A stretch of 64,000 bases of DNA from positions 3,799,224 through 3,863,223 of the forward strand of contig NC_045141.1 of the NCBI RefSeq assembly GCF_008831285.2. The letters run 5' to 3'. Below, one piece after another: positions 1-11,851 of this stretch. This DNA is from Nymphaea colorata (lineage: Eukaryota; Streptophyta; Magnoliopsida; Nymphaeales; Nymphaeaceae). Both the position numbers and the translations under genes were made by a program. Within the stretch, counting starts at the first letter, position 1, and the number at the start of each line of letters is the position of its first letter. The notes under the pieces were generated by a model. It saw only the letters and a program-made list of their open reading frames with translations, was not told the origin of the DNA and searched no databases.

Positions 1-326
1 GCAGTTCGCAACATTGTCATCGTTGGTTTTACTTGAAGTTTCCCTTTTACGCCTTTAATGTAGCAGCAGCATTATTTCCATTTGCCTCAAATCAGTTCAT
101 TTGTCATTGTCCTAATACCTCTCCTCATTTTGTTGAAATAATTATCACTTTTTCTTCTGGAAATCCTTTTTCCTGATGTCTCTTCTTGTCTCCTTGTTAT
201 GCCATTAATGCCTAGAATGCCTAGTTCAACTAGTTAATACAGATTTTGCCCTTTTATTTGTTGTTAATTTTTTGGAACGAGTTATTACATATAATTCTAG
301 ATGCCTTCTGTTTCATGGATATTTAG
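1..326. other. Left-edge intron-like sequence
   Basis: T-rich sequence with no long open frame. It ends in a plausible splice acceptor (ATATTTAG at 319-326) directly before the short open segment at 327-422, so it may be the last intron of a gene that starts left of the window. Nothing else is recognisable. Confidence 0.25.
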
Positions 327-422
327 GTGATCAGTAAGTCTCTGCCATATGATGTGGTAAAGTTACATGACGATATGAGAAAAGAAATGCAAAAGAAGGC
401 AGGATTTTCGTTAAAACTTTGA
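327..422 (+). CDS. Possible terminal exon of a gene cut by the left edge
   Basis: Thirty-two codons in one frame, starting right after an AG acceptor at 325-326 and ending at TGA (420-422). The peptide begins VISKSLPYDVVKLHDDM and ends in a lysine-rich tail. It is charged and helix-like, and its composition looks protein-coding compared with the low-complexity DNA around it. The preceding 300 bases are T-rich as in plant introns. I do not recognise the family, and the exon is too short for a functional call. It could be chance: there is no second exon in the window to support it. Confidence 0.28.
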   Translation: MISKSLPYDVVKLHDDMRKEMQKKAGFSLKL

Positions 423-1145
423 TTATGAGAACAGGCCAGGAATTATAGACATGGTCAAATTATGGTACTCCAAGCTGATCACCTGGCCCACTACATATAG
501 CAAAATAAACTTGGGCGGTGGAGAAGCCAACAAAGTCAAGTTGGCACCGACCAAATTATAATCAAGATCAGCAGTTAAGAGCAGTGACGCTGCTTAGGAC
601 TAAGTGAGGTGGGGCACATATAGCTTAACTGTTAGCTGATAAAAGGTCGTCCTTTACATTCAATTATTCAGTATTTTTCCAGTGTTATTGGTATGTTCTT
701 ATTTTAATATCTGTGTGTGCTACTTTTTTTGGTTTTCAAAAAGTGATGTATGCTCCGTTAACCACCAAGCATCGATGCAATCCAAGACCCTGCATGTGAA
801 GGTAATGGTTAACCTTAGAGCTTCATTAGAACGATCGACAATTTCATTCACCGGAAAGGGGCTGTTCACTGTTGCCTTCACTTTGGCTCCGTCACTCCCT
901 GCCGCAAAGCAACAAGAAACAGAAGTCGGACCAACATTAAATACGTAGTCATTAATTAATTAGCATGGACGCGTGGCACAGACAGGCTGCGAAAAAATCG
1001 CTCGAAAGGTCATAAGCGGTATGCAGGTTCCTTGAGCAGTTTGCGTTTACTAAGCGCAAATATTCAATCATCAGCTAGTTGTGGAGAAGGGGTCACGAGG
1101 TTTTACGCTCTTACGCAATCGAGGACGTCCGTCAACTCTGATTGC
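423..1145. other. Intergenic, no gene seen
   Basis: If 327-422 is a last exon, the first few hundred bases would be its 3' UTR. An 88-codon open frame at 682-948 has no recognisable domain and starts in a hydrophobic T-rich run, so I do not call it a gene. Confidence 0.4.
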
Positions 1146-1734
1146 AATTGTCAATTGTAAAGTCAGAAAGAAAAATCATCAACTAGGCATATCAATGCAT
1201 TATATTATTTCAACCAAATATGCGACCTGAAGTTTATGTAATTTTAGATGACTACTACCTATCATGCATTTGTCAAAAAAGAAGACATTTATTTAGCACA
1301 CTTTTTTTTTAATCTTTTTGGGACAGAACATACGAATTTGTAGAGTGATAATATGTTTTATGAAAGGTATGACATTTGGATTTTCAAATTTGTGAGAAAA
1401 TAGACGACTATATGCTTCGTAATAAAACAACCAATATATCAATTGTCAATTGTAAGGTCAAAAAGAAAAATCATCAACTAGGCATATCAATGCATTATAT
1501 TATTTCAACCAAATATGCGACATGAAGTTTATGTAATTTTAGATGACTACTACCTATCATGCATTCGTCAAAAAAGAAGACATTTATTTAGCACACTTTT
1601 TTTTTAATCTTTTTGGGACAGAACATACGAATTTGTAGAGTGATAATATGTTTTATGAAAGGTATGACATTTGGATTTTCAAATTTGTGAGAAAATAGAC
1701 GACTATATGCTTCGTAATAAAACAACCAATATAT
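1146..1734. repeat. Two-copy tandem duplication, 295-base unit
   Basis: Copy 1 is 1146-1440 and copy 2 is 1441-1734, directly abutting. Both start AATTGTCAATTGTAA and end in AACCAATATAT. Reading them side by side I find only about four or five substitutions (for example CGACCTG against CGACATG), so the duplication is recent. There is no internal sequence between the copies and no primer-binding site, so this is not an LTR pair. Confidence 0.9.
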
Positions 1735-2104
1735 TGTTTCTCAAATGTCTGGGAAAAGATAGAAGCATTACCATATTAAATTAAGTTCACGCAGCATTTA
1801 TAGTTTAAGAGACGTATAGAACAGCAGTAGCACTGCTTGAAGAATCGGCAACGAGCTGATAGAAAGTGAGGGAGAGAACATGCCAAATTCTCAAACCAAC
1901 AGAGTTATTGCAGCAGGGATGATTGTTCTAGAAACAGATTACTAACAAATTCATATTACTAAAATACGACGACGCAGATATTTCGGAATTCATCAAACCT
2001 GCTTGTGAGACTGAAGTGGACAAATGTTATTTGAAATCTCTTTCTCTTTCTATTTGTTCGGTGTGCATGAAATGTGCATATGATTGAGATTGGTGCCTAA
2101 CATC

Positions 2105-2108
<4 letters not shown>

Positions 2109-2147
<39 letters not shown>
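2109..2147. repeat. (TC)n microsatellite
   Basis: Uninterrupted TC dinucleotide tract of about 39 bases. Confidence 0.95.
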
Positions 2148-2150
<3 letters not shown>

Positions 2151-2746
2151 GCAAAATGAGACTGCCCCTTGACCAATCAATGAAGGGGGCAGTTGAAGAG
2201 TTACTGCCTCTAGTGTGGGTGTGATAAAAAGCAGGAAATTGTAGATAAAGGGTCAGATACAGTAGGTCCACGGTCATCAAGCCCAGGAAAAGAAAAGGCC
2301 AAAAAGCAGTTGTGGTGCTCTACTCCACAGCCAGTCAAGAAGAGGAGGCCCAGAAAGTAGACCCACCAATCTGTTTCATTTATATCACCTCTAACCACTT
2401 CATCTCTATTCTTTTCATACTTAACAAATGTGGACCCTCTGTCAAACCCAGACTTTTTGTTTTGGACATTTTTGGAGCCGCTTATAATTTGGAGGACATT
2501 CTTTTGTATGGAGGAAACGAGAGAGCACATGAAACCAATATTGTCCGTCTCTTCTCTGTCCCATTCATGATCTTTTGTTAGAGGCCTTTTCTCGCTGTCC
2601 AGTTCTCCTTCTTCTATTCCTCATCCACTTCCGCTTCTCCTTGAACTCCTAAAATGCGACGGTACTAGAAATTTGTGGATTATCAATCAAATTTTCTTTT
2701 CATATAACTGTTCTCATATATAGAGAGCTCCTCTTTTTTAGAATAA

Positions 2747-2749
<3 letters not shown>

Positions 2750-2801
<52 letters not shown>
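2750..2801. repeat. (GA)n microsatellite
   Basis: Uninterrupted GA tract of about 52 bases. Confidence 0.95.
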
Positions 2802-2805
<4 letters not shown>

Positions 2806-3051
2806 TCATCCAAAGTATGAATATAGATTCGTTTGTGGAGCCAATATGGCAGACAACTAGACAGCACCAACGCATAGAAACATCATTTTGATATTGGTGC
2901 AGCATAATACGTCGAAGTCTCTAATTATGCTTCAAACCTTTAATTTCCTCTTTTACGACATGGATTCCCCATCTCATAAATGGGCGCGTGTTGGTTTCAA
3001 TTCAATTAATGGACTTTCAAAATGTATTCGTTATGGTTCATTTCGTGCGAA

Positions 3052-3242
3052 GACAGAGCTAGAAATTTTTTATTAGAATTTGAACTATAATTATAAAATT
3101 TTAATATGGACCGAAAATATGATTTTTCAAAATTTTATATTGATTAAATGATTTTTTTGTTAAATCACATGTAGAATTTTAAAAAAAAAGTTTTTTTGAG
3201 GAAGGGCAATGGTCCTGCCAGCCCCACCTTGGCTCCACCACG
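3052..3242. mobile_element. Short element with GGCGGAGCCA-like inverted ends, copy 1
   Basis: Begins near AGACAGAGCTAGAAATTTTTT and ends CCCCACCTTGGCTCCACCA. The ends are degenerate reverse complements of the GGCGGAGCCA / TGGCTCCGCC type, around an AT-rich middle with a poly-A and poly-T stretch. The same layout recurs at 13659-13797 and 40341-40540. It has no coding capacity. It looks like a non-autonomous MITE-like repeat; I cannot assign a superfamily. Confidence 0.55.
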
Positions 3243-3892
3243 CTGCCACATTCCATGAATGTGTGAACACTTCCCTTAAACATTATTCCTATTCCTATTT
3301 CCAAACATCCCCTAAATTCTTCAGAGCCTCCCATTATAAAAATCTTTCAATTGGTTAATTGACGTTGAAATTAATAAGAGGTTGCTCTCTCTTGTTCTCT
3401 CTCTTAGATTTTCACCATGAATATCTGGAGTCAAGTCTGGGAGATCCCTAATTATGGTGAGTTGGTCGGATTTGCCATATTACATGTTCGGCTTGTGTCC
3501 ATCTCTTCAACTTTTTGTGGATAAAGAGGGAATCGAGAAAGTCTTTCTTTGCTTTGCCAATCAAACTTCACCACATTGTGATTTTACCTTGACCATTAAT
3601 ACAAGAAGTAGGAGGTCACATGCTGAACTAATTCGCCAGTCCAAGATAGTGGCAGAGATATATGAGGGCTGGTGTCGGCCACTGTCCACATCAACCCATC
3701 AAAAATTTCATTGGAAAACTTAAAAATAACATTGTAATGACTTATAAATTATATGGGGATACTCATATGAAACTTGGGTTGGTAACTCAAGTGCCCCTTA
3801 ACAACAAAAGTTTCGGCTTTGCCACATATCCATGAGGTACTGCCGGTCTACTTATACATCTAAGTTATTCTGATCACTTAATGCAAATTCTG
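3243..3892. other. Intergenic, left flank of copia-1
   Basis: Contains an 89-codon open frame (3454-3723) without recognisable domains. The last five bases, TTCTG (3888-3892), are the left target-site duplication of copia-1. Confidence 0.4.
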
Positions 3893-4178
3893 TGATAGAA
3901 TTGCAACAATCAAAAGGAGATCAATATGGTAACAATTAGCTGGGCAACGATCATCAATTAACGAATACATTGTTTATGGAAATTTCTCAAATTTCCCTTC
4001 CTTTCTTAATATTCTCTTGATGTGTAAAGACATAAACAAGTGTATCAACTGAAAGACAATAATATTAGAAGTTGGTCTCTCTTGCTCGTGGATGTAGGCT
4101 GCAAAACCTAACCACGTAAAGCATGTGAAACTTTTTCTCCTCACCTCCTTGTTTTCTACTCGTTATCTCAGTCTATCA
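3893..4178 (+). repeat. Copia-1 5' LTR
   Basis: 286 bases, starting TGATAGAATTGCAAC and ending GTCTATCA. The six terminal bases are perfect inverted repeats. The 3' end carries the U5-like text GTGGATGTAGGC...ACCACGTAAA seen in many plant copia LTRs. Confidence 0.95.
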
Positions 4179-4191
4179 TGGTATCAGAGCG
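4179..4191 (+). promoter_or_regulatory. Copia-1 primer-binding site (initiator tRNA-Met type)
   Basis: TGGTATCAGAGC lies immediately after the LTR with no spacer. It is the standard plant copia primer-binding site, complementary to the 3' end of initiator tRNA-Met. Confidence 0.93.
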
Positions 4192-4242
4192 TAAGAAGAT
4201 CATATGAGGCAAAAACCATCAAGCTTCAAGTAGTGAGTCATT

Positions 4243-7200
4243 ATGGAGCAAGAAAGGAAAACCAGGAATGACAACAATGAAGCCACCATCATTCAAACCT
4301 GCGATGGATCGATGCATAAGATTATCGTTCATGAACAAGGCAACCCTAATCTCAAAATTACTCATACCTTGCTCGATGGTTTCAACTATTTGCCATGGTC
4401 TAAGGCAGTTACACGATTTCTTAGTGGAAAATCTAAGTTGGATTATATTGATGGTAGTATAAAAAAACCTGCCATTACTGATCCAAAATACAAGGAATGG
4501 AGGTCCACCAACGATACTGTAGCATCTTGGCTCATAAATTATATGGAGCCCAAGATCGCAGCTAGTTTTACCTTCTTAGAAGCCGCCGAAGAAGTTTGGC
4601 AAGGTGCCAAAGACCTTTACGGTGAGCAGTACAATACTGCCTGTATGTATCAATTAGCACAAAAGAAGCGCTGCTTGAAAAAAGTAACGTCATCTATTAG
4701 TGAATATCTTGGTACATTTAAAGCAATATGGAATGAGATGGACATATATGCACCTCTGACTACTGACCTTACTAAGGCCAAAAGCAACATGAACAAGATT
4801 GCATCTTTGAAATTCTAGCCGGTCTGCCTAATGATTATGAACAACTACGTAGTCAAATACTTATGGCCCATGATTTGCCTTCTCTAGCATCAGTTTTCTC
4901 CTTGTTTATGCAGGAAGAGTCCAGGAGTAAAGCTATGGGTGTGTTGGCTGGCGGTTGTCAAGAAATACCTAATGAAGAAAAAATGGCTTTTGCAACAAAC
5001 AATAATGCTTATTCTACCACCGGTGAGAGGTCACTCAAATACAAACGTGAGGACTCTAGGAAAGTCAAGTGCACTCACTGCAAGAAGAATGGGCACTCTC
5101 GAGATTCCTGCTGGTTTCTTCATGGAAAACCTGATAAAGGGCAGAATTCTTCCATTAGAAGTATGGGTCGCAGTCAAGATAAAAGAGAGGACAACTCTAA
5201 TCAAGAAAACTTGGCCACGGCTTCATTGGAAAATCAGATCACTTTGGACAAATTGGCTGAAATGATTAAAGAACTTCAAGTCCAAAGGACTGTCGGCATC
5301 GCAACCAACTCGAGGGACAAAGGTACAATCAAAACAGGTATGGCACTTACCTTTGTTAATGACATTGAAGGTCAAGACTTACAATGGATAGTTGACTCGG
5401 GAGCAATAGATCACATGGCCAATAAATCTTCTCTCTTAAGTTCCTATTGCCATTCTAGAGATATTGGTCTTGTAGCTGCTGCCAACGGGGCTCTCATAGC
5501 TGTCAATGGATTGCATAAAATAGATTTTTTTAACAAAAATTACACAAGCAATGTGCTTGTCATGCCTAAGCTCACTAACAATCTTCTATCAATTGCTAAA
5601 ATTACAAAGGAATTAAATTGCAATGTAATATTTTCTGCTACTAATGTTATTTTTCAGGATCGGATGACTCAGAAGACGATTGGTGAAGGGCAACTCGTCA
5701 ATGGACTCTATCAAATAAGAACTATGAATCATGCATTGAACGTGAATCATGCCAACAATGGAGAAATCTGGCATCAAAGGATGGGACATCCATCTTCTAG
5801 AATTTTAGATTATTTATTTCTTAATCTTTGTTTCAATTGTAGAGAGTGTGAAATAGGCAAATTTGCTAGGATGGCTAGACCTAAATTTTCTTTATCTGAT
5901 TCCATTAGCCAAAAACCATTTGATTTAATGGATGGATTTCATTACTATGTCTTTTTATTGATGATTTCTCTAGAACCACATGGGTTTATTTTATGAAAAA
6001 TAAGTCTGAAGTGTTCTCTCATTTTAAAACTTTTTACAAAATGATTGAAACTCAATATGGACTGAAAATTAAAAGTATTAGATCCGACAATAGCACTGAA
6101 TATAAAAATCATGATTTCAAATTTTTTCTTGGCGAACATGGTATTAGACATGAGACATCTTGTGTGGATATACCTCAATAAAATGGTATATCTGAAAGGA
6201 AAAATAGACATTTACTCGAAGTTGTAAGAAGTTTCTTGTTTCAGATGAATGTACCAAAAAATTATTGGAAATATGCTATTTCTACAGCATGCTATGTTAT
6301 TAATAGGACTCCGAGCAAATTGTTGAACTACCATAGTCCTATCAAGCGTCTCACGGGATAGCAACCTAAGCTTGATCATCTTCGGGTGTTTGGATGTGTT
6401 GCATATGTGTGGCAACATCCATCAAAAAGAGACAAGTTAAGTCCTCGAACTATTAAATGCATTTTTGTGGGCTATGATATGCAAAGTAAATGGTATGTTT
6501 GCTACAACCATGTCTCTAGAAAAATTTTATTTTTCGTGATGTGCAACTCAATGAATCTCTCCCTTACTTTAACGTCAATCTAGATGGACAAAGTCAAGGG
6601 GAGCCCACTAACTCAACTTTGCACAATTATGATAACTTGTTTATTACTGTGGTTGATGTACAAGGAGCCAATAATGAGAATCATGCTGATAATGAAAGCC
6701 CCATAGATGATCAAAAACTTGCAACTACTACCGAAGATGTAGAGAACAACTCAACACTTCTCAGAAGATCAGAGAGAATTAGGCGTGCTTCTTCATGCCT
6801 AGTAGATTATGAAACCTACCCAATCAACAAGTATGTGTCCTACAATCAAATTTCTAATAATCATGCCAAGTTTGTTAGAAATCTTGATAACAATCAAGAG
6901 CCTAAGTCATTTCAAGAGGCTCAAAAAGATCCTAATTGGAGGAAGACTATGGATGAAGAGCTTGAAGCTCTAAGGTGAAACTGAACATGGGAAGTTGTCA
7001 TCGCACCAAAGAACACAAACATAGTGGGGTGCAAATGGCATTATAAAGTAAAGTACAAAAGCGATGGAACCTTAGAAAGATACAAGGCTCGTCTAGTGGC
7101 TAAAGGGTTCACACAGACTAAAGGGTTGGATTATGAAGAAACATTTGCTCCCATCGCAAAGATGAACACCTTGAGAATATTGCTCTCTATTGCTTGCAAC

Positions 7201-8189
7201 TTGAATTGGAGTCTACATCAACTAGATGTTAAAAACACCTTCTTGCAAAGACCTAAACATTTATATGTCCTTACCTCCAGGTCACCCGGATGAAAGGAAA
7301 GGAAGAGTCTGCAAACTCAATAAAGCCATATATGACTTAAAACAATCTCCTAGAGCAACATAAAGTTGAGTCAAGCATTGGAAAAATCAGGGTACCACAA
7401 GTGTCACTCGGACAATAGCTTATTTCTCAAAAAACATGGAGAGAACATCACTGCAGTCTTAGTTTACATAGAGGACATAGTTGTGGTTGGAAATGATACA
7501 GAAGGCATTCAGATTCTAAAAGACTACTTAAAGAAAACCTTCGACATAAATGATCTGGGAAAACGCAAATATTTTCTTGATATTGAAGTTATTTAATCGT
7601 ATAAAGGTATTATGCTATGTCAGAGAAAATATGCATTAGATATTTTAAAGGAGACTGGAAAGTTAAATGCTCGACCGGCAGACACTCCTATTGAACCAAA
7701 CCTCAAAATTGAACCTTGCGACGATGAACCTGAAGTTGAGAAAGAAAGGTGCCAACAACTTGTGGGTAAGTTGATATATCTATCAGTTACTCATCCTGAC
7801 ATTTCTTACGTTGTGAATGTCATTAGTAGATATATGCAAAGTCTAAAAGAATCTCACATGAACGCAGTTGATCTCTGGCATCATGGACTAAGAACTTTGT
7901 TGAATAAATGAGTTTTAGTATTACCAAGCCAATGGACATGTTCTGTGACAACATGGCTGCAATACACATATCTACAAACCCTGTATTTCGTGAGAGAACC
8001 AAACATATTGAAATCGATTGTCATTATATGAGAGAGAAAGTCATATCTGGAGAAATTAGAACTCCTTACATTAAAGACATTGATCAAGTTGTCAATGCCT
8101 TGACTAAAGAAGTCCGCAAACTGAAATTGAAGATATCCACCAGCAAGTGGGTATGTCACAACATGTACACCCCACTTGAAGGGGAGTGA
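4243..8189 (+). pseudogene. Copia-1 gag-pol, decayed
   Basis: Gag starts at ATG 4243, with the copia Gag segment LLDGFNYLPWSKAV. A frameshift near 4790 moves the frame. The zinc knuckle CTHCKKNGHSRDSC lies at about 5070-5110. The protease core reads WIVDSGAIDHM at about 5386-5418, with Ile where Thr is usual. The integrase zinc-binding region (WHQRMGH...CRECEIGK) is followed by a deletion that removes the first catalytic Asp region near 5930 and a frame change. The later integrase part has stops at 6179 and 6359. RT has stops at 6973 and 6979, and a frame change near 7250. The catalytic box is YIEDIVV rather than YVDD. Most of RNase H is deleted near 7880, leaving the tail from [10 protein letters not shown] to the stop at 8187-8189. 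It is non-functional in several independent ways. Confidence 0.92.
8178..8186 (+). promoter_or_regulatory. Copia-1 polypurine tract
   Basis: GAAGGGGAG abuts the 3' LTR. It is the expected plus-strand primer and overlaps the end of the pol frame, as is usual in plant copia elements. Confidence 0.88.
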
Positions 8190-8484
8190 TAGAATTGCAA
8201 CGATCAAAAGGAGATCAATATGGTAACAATTAGCAAGGAAAGAAAGCTAGGCAACGGTCATCAATTAACGAATACATTGTTTATGGAAATTTCTCAAATT
8301 TCCCTTCCTTTCTTAATATTCTCTTGATGTATAAAGACATAAACAAGTGTATCGACTGAAAGACAATAATATCAGAAGTTGGTCTCTCTTGCTCGTGGAT
8401 GTAGGCTGCAAGCTGAACCACGTAAATCGTGTGCCACTTTTTCTCTTCACCTCCTTCTTTTCTAATCATTATTTCAGTCTATCA
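8187..8484 (+). repeat. Copia-1 3' LTR
   Basis: 298 bases, TGATAG...CTATCA. It is 12 bases longer than the 5' LTR because of the extra AAGGAAAGAAAG-type segment near 8236-8247. Confidence 0.95.
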
Positions 8485-9444
8485 TTCTGCTACATGAACA
8501 TCCTTTCTCATCTGGCCTTCCCACTTTGACTGAGCTTAGGCAGATGGCGTTTACAATCAGAGTACATAATTCTTTGCCAATTTTAGTTATTGCATTGTAT
8601 GTTTTCCTTCCGATAAGACCAGCAATATCAAATGATAGGATGTAAATCTGACCATACTTTGGGACATGAAACTAGCTACTTATGAAAGATCAGATCCTGT
8701 TTACAAATCTTGGGTGAAAGAACTTGAGAGTACTAGACCTTGGTTCTAAGGTGGATAAATGTCGATGAACATGGCAGCTAAGTAAAATCTAGAATGCATT
8801 AAAAGAAGATTAAAAGAAAATCAAATTCTAAATTGCAAAATCAATCATAATAGTTTTGTTAGTGACATGTATATGGTACGAAATCTTATCCAAAGTAGTA
8901 CGTTTAATTTCCAGATGTTGACTCACCTCACTGAGACAAGTATCGGCAACTTAGTGTCCAAGCAAGGAATCTAATCATTCTTTGAGAAGGCTCCCTCAAA
9001 GTTACCTCTTTCACCATTTTGTAACAATTTACATATACAGAAATGGCCTTGATTGTTACGCAATAAATCCATCAATCCAGAAACCCACTTCACGTTCCCA
9101 TTACTTAAAGCTTGTATGATTTCCACGTTAATTACTAGCCAATCCGTGGTAACATTTCCACACATTTTTGTGGGAAATATCTGTCACTTTTATAGTAAGG
9201 GAAAAGAAAAGTTCACATCAAATTAAAGATTTAATTTTTGTTGCGCTCATAGAAAAAGAAAGGCTGAAGAGACACTTAGTTTCCCTAGTTCAATCAAAAT
9301 CGTGTGTAAAAATGATGCTTTGACATCCCCATTTTTCTTACTTGTCTTCAACTTCCAAGATTGTCAAGGAAGTTATGACCATAGCAGCAAACAATGTAGT
9401 TAACAAGAAAATAATGGAATGAAAAAGAAAATGGAATTTCTTTA
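8485..9444. other. Intergenic, no gene seen
   Basis: Begins with the right TTCTG target-site duplication of copia-1. No open frame here has a recognisable domain. Confidence 0.45.
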
Positions 9445-10444
9445 GGGGTTATTGATGGCCTTGGATTTTGAATCTAGAATTAAAATTCTAAAAACAAAAT
9501 TTCACCTCAAACTGAAATTGGAACGCAAATTCCAGCTTTAGTTTTACTTTGTGTTTGATAGTCTAGAATTTTGATTCCTGAATTCATAATGATGTGTTTG
9601 ATAAAACATGAATTTAAATTCTATAAGTGATGAATTAAAACCATCATAACTTGTGCCCTAAAGAGAGATGAAAAACTTTTTAAAATTCTAAAATCATAAT
9701 TCTACCCCCAAGGTAGAACCACAATTCCAGAATTTTGATTTAAGGATGAATCTATAATTTTTAATCAAAATTCTTTGTTTGATAATGCAATTCCTCCAGT
9801 AACTATTGGAGAACAATGAAGACTTAAGATTCTTTTTTAAAGGAATCAATGACCCACTCGCAAGGGCAGCCCTTTATCACATCAAGTACTAATATATTTT
9901 TACCGTGTACTCAGATCGGGTATTTGTTTGAATTCAGATAAAAATAGAAACTTGTTGTTTGGGGTTTTTCTTTATAATTGGAGCCATCTAGCTCTACCCA
10001 TTTATTCATTTGACCCAACTATGAATGAATTTTGAACGGTTCTAACTAAAAATCAAAAGGACATTTTTACCGATTTGACATGGCAAGCTAAAAATGAAGT
10101 ACTCTCAGAGTTGTCCATTGATACCACATGTTTTTTTTCCATTCATTCGATCCTTTTCAGGTTCAGTCGTGCTCTTACAAACTCTATCGATGGCATGGAT
10201 GAATCTGCTTCATCCAAATGTGTAAAAGATCGTAGCTGTACTTAAAAACTGAGTATTCTACGGTTGAGTTAGAACAAGTTTAGACGAAGCTATGATTCTA
10301 AAAAATCTATGCAATAAAAACGAGCACATTCACAGATAAGTATAGCTTTAATAAAAAAAAAAAAAAAAAAAAACTCCTTGTGTCACAGACAATCACTTAA
10401 ACCAATCCTTTGAATTCCACAATTCCGCCCTCATCAAACACCCC
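9445..10444. mobile_element. Candidate 1-kb non-autonomous PIF/Harbinger-like element
   Basis: Left end GGGGTTATTGATGG (9445) matches the reverse complement of the right end, GGGGTGTTTGATG (read leftward from 10444), in 11 of 13 positions. TTTA flanks both ends (9441-9444 and 10445-10448), compatible with the TWA target preference of PIF/Harbinger elements. The end sequence also resembles that of the 26708-30472 element. The inside is AT-rich with repeated AGAATTTTGATT and AATTCTAAAA motifs in both orientations, plus a poly-A run near 10352-10372. There is no transposase. The ends were found by eye and have not been checked against other copies. Confidence 0.5.
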
Positions 10445-11757
10445 TTTAAAGCCAGAGACGATAGAGAATCTGAAGAGTTGCGTGCAATTAATTAAAATTT
10501 TTTTGACTAATAAATTTTCCGCTTGAAATCTAGTGGCAGGCGCGTTTTCTGGATTAGGTTTTCGCTAATATTTTGACAATTGATAATATCTTCCTCTCTC
10601 CTGCAAATTCCCACCAGATTTTTTAGTTTCCATAGTAACGTATTCGCTAAAAACTTTTTCTTCACATTATAAGTTGCACAAGTCTTGTGTTTTTATGTCC
10701 TTTTCATTACCGTCATTTTTCTGGGAAACGCAACGCATGGTCTACGGCGTGTATACAACAGGCCAAAAGAGTCGGTTGCGTCGGTCTGTCAACTTTGTCA
10801 ACAGAGGAGAGCCCGAATATGTTGGTTTCAGCACTTACTCTCAGCCTACCTACTAACCACTCTGCTGCAGTTGTACTCGTGCTCTCTCTCTCTCTTCCCG
10901 ACAGGTGAGAGGTCAACGATTCAAAAAGTAACTTTCATCTGTTTTATTATTGATACAATGTCTTGGACAAAAGTCATTCACGGCAAACAGGCGCTTTACT
11001 CTTGAGTGTATCCCACAACGGAGACCTTTAGCCTCCTATCATTGGCTAGTGACCGGACAAACCCCAAGATGACATCCAACGGCCAAAGGAAAATGTTTAT
11101 TTAGCAAAGTTAAGAAAAGCGGACGTTTTCTTTTCAAATGGCCCACGCACATTTAAATTTCTTTTGTCATCGACTTATATAATTGGAAAAAGAAAATAAA
11201 AGGTGATTGCAAGTCCCCTTGTTATTAATTTATTTGATGGAAATCGTAAGTGAGCGTGTTTTCGCTTAACAAATATAATTTTATTATCTGCACTTAAATG
11301 AAATAACCTCAAATCCTTGGGATCACTTTCGTAAAATGGATATTTTCACATGAATCTCATTTTCTTCTTTGCCACAAACCCAAGGTACCCAACCCCTAAC
11401 ACACATTGACAAGCCTTTCCAAAAACCAGCCCCTGGTTGAGGATTAGGCCTTCCACCTTTTATTAACAAAATCAGAACGTTTACGACTGGTGAACTTCTT
11501 AAAAAGCAGCCTTCAAATCAAGGGGTGCACTTGCCATTGACCGCGTGACAAGCTTTCCTCATGCCGTGATGTGATCTAGTCAACTTGCAACAAATTTAAG
11601 TGCATGTCACTCTTTACCAAACTAGCTAGGGATATTCAATCTTGGAAATTTTATTGCCTACTACTCAACAAACCAGATTTAACAAAAGTGACCGTAAATG
11701 AGACAAAGAAAAGCGTGTGTGAACATCGAGGAACGTGATGCATGCTCCTTGGCCTAC
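10445..11757. other. Upstream region of peroxidase A
   Basis: No gene. About 10722-10812 (AAACGCAACGCATGGTCTAC to TTTGTCAACAGAGG) resembles 55267-55353 upstream of peroxidase D, so part of the distal promoter was duplicated with the gene. Overlapping short frames at 10674-11005 are shadows of each other and show no domain. A short (TC)n tract lies near 10882-10896. Confidence 0.5.
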
Positions 11758-11764
11758 GTTAGGT
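11758..11764 (-). promoter_or_regulatory. AC-III-type MYB site upstream of peroxidase A
   Basis: GTTAGGT on the plus strand is ACCTAAC on the minus strand, the AC-III form of the AC element bound by R2R3-MYB regulators of phenylpropanoid and lignin genes. It lies in a block (GTTAGGTGGAAGCC) also present before peroxidase D (56966) and, mutated to GTTAGGC, before pseudogene B (26673). Conservation between paralogues supports a role; binding is inferred. Confidence 0.45.
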
Positions 11765-11851
11765 GGAAGCCTAGACGACAATTAATAAATGCCCCGATTT
11801 GGTCCGAGCACATTAGTCAAGGTGAGCTCAACCACTTCGAGTCTGTCACTG

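Larger units (their letters stand above)
1735..3051. other. Intergenic with GA-type microsatellites
   Basis: No convincing gene. Open frames at 2210-2530 (-) and 2312-2581 (+) are overlapping antisense shadows with no recognisable domain. The stretch holds the two microsatellites listed separately. Confidence 0.4.
3893..8484 (+). mobile_element. Copia-1: complete-ended, coding-decayed Ty1/copia retrotransposon
   Basis: A 4592-base element with both LTRs (3893-4178 and 8187-8484) bounded by TGATAG...CTATCA. It is flanked by a perfect 5-base target-site duplication, TTCTG (3888-3892 and 8485-8489). A primer-binding site follows the 5' LTR and a polypurine tract precedes the 3' LTR. Internal order is gag, protease, integrase, reverse transcriptase, RNase H, which defines the Ty1/copia superfamily (integrase before RT). 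The LTRs differ by roughly twenty substitutions and a 12-base indel by hand alignment, so the insertion is not recent. The coding region has frameshifts, several stops and two internal deletions and cannot be autonomous. Confidence 0.95.

Noticed and set aside
682-948. 88-codon open frame near the left edge
   Set aside because: No domain, starts in a T-rich hydrophobic run, no splice or promoter context.
1146-1734. Tandem repeat considered as an LTR pair
   Set aside because: The copies abut with no internal region, primer site or polypurine tract, and do not start TG or end CA.
3398-3723. Open frames starting MNIWSQVWEIPNYG (3417) and MVSWSDLPYY (3454)
   Set aside because: Short, overlapping in different frames, no recognisable domain, immediately left of an LTR element.
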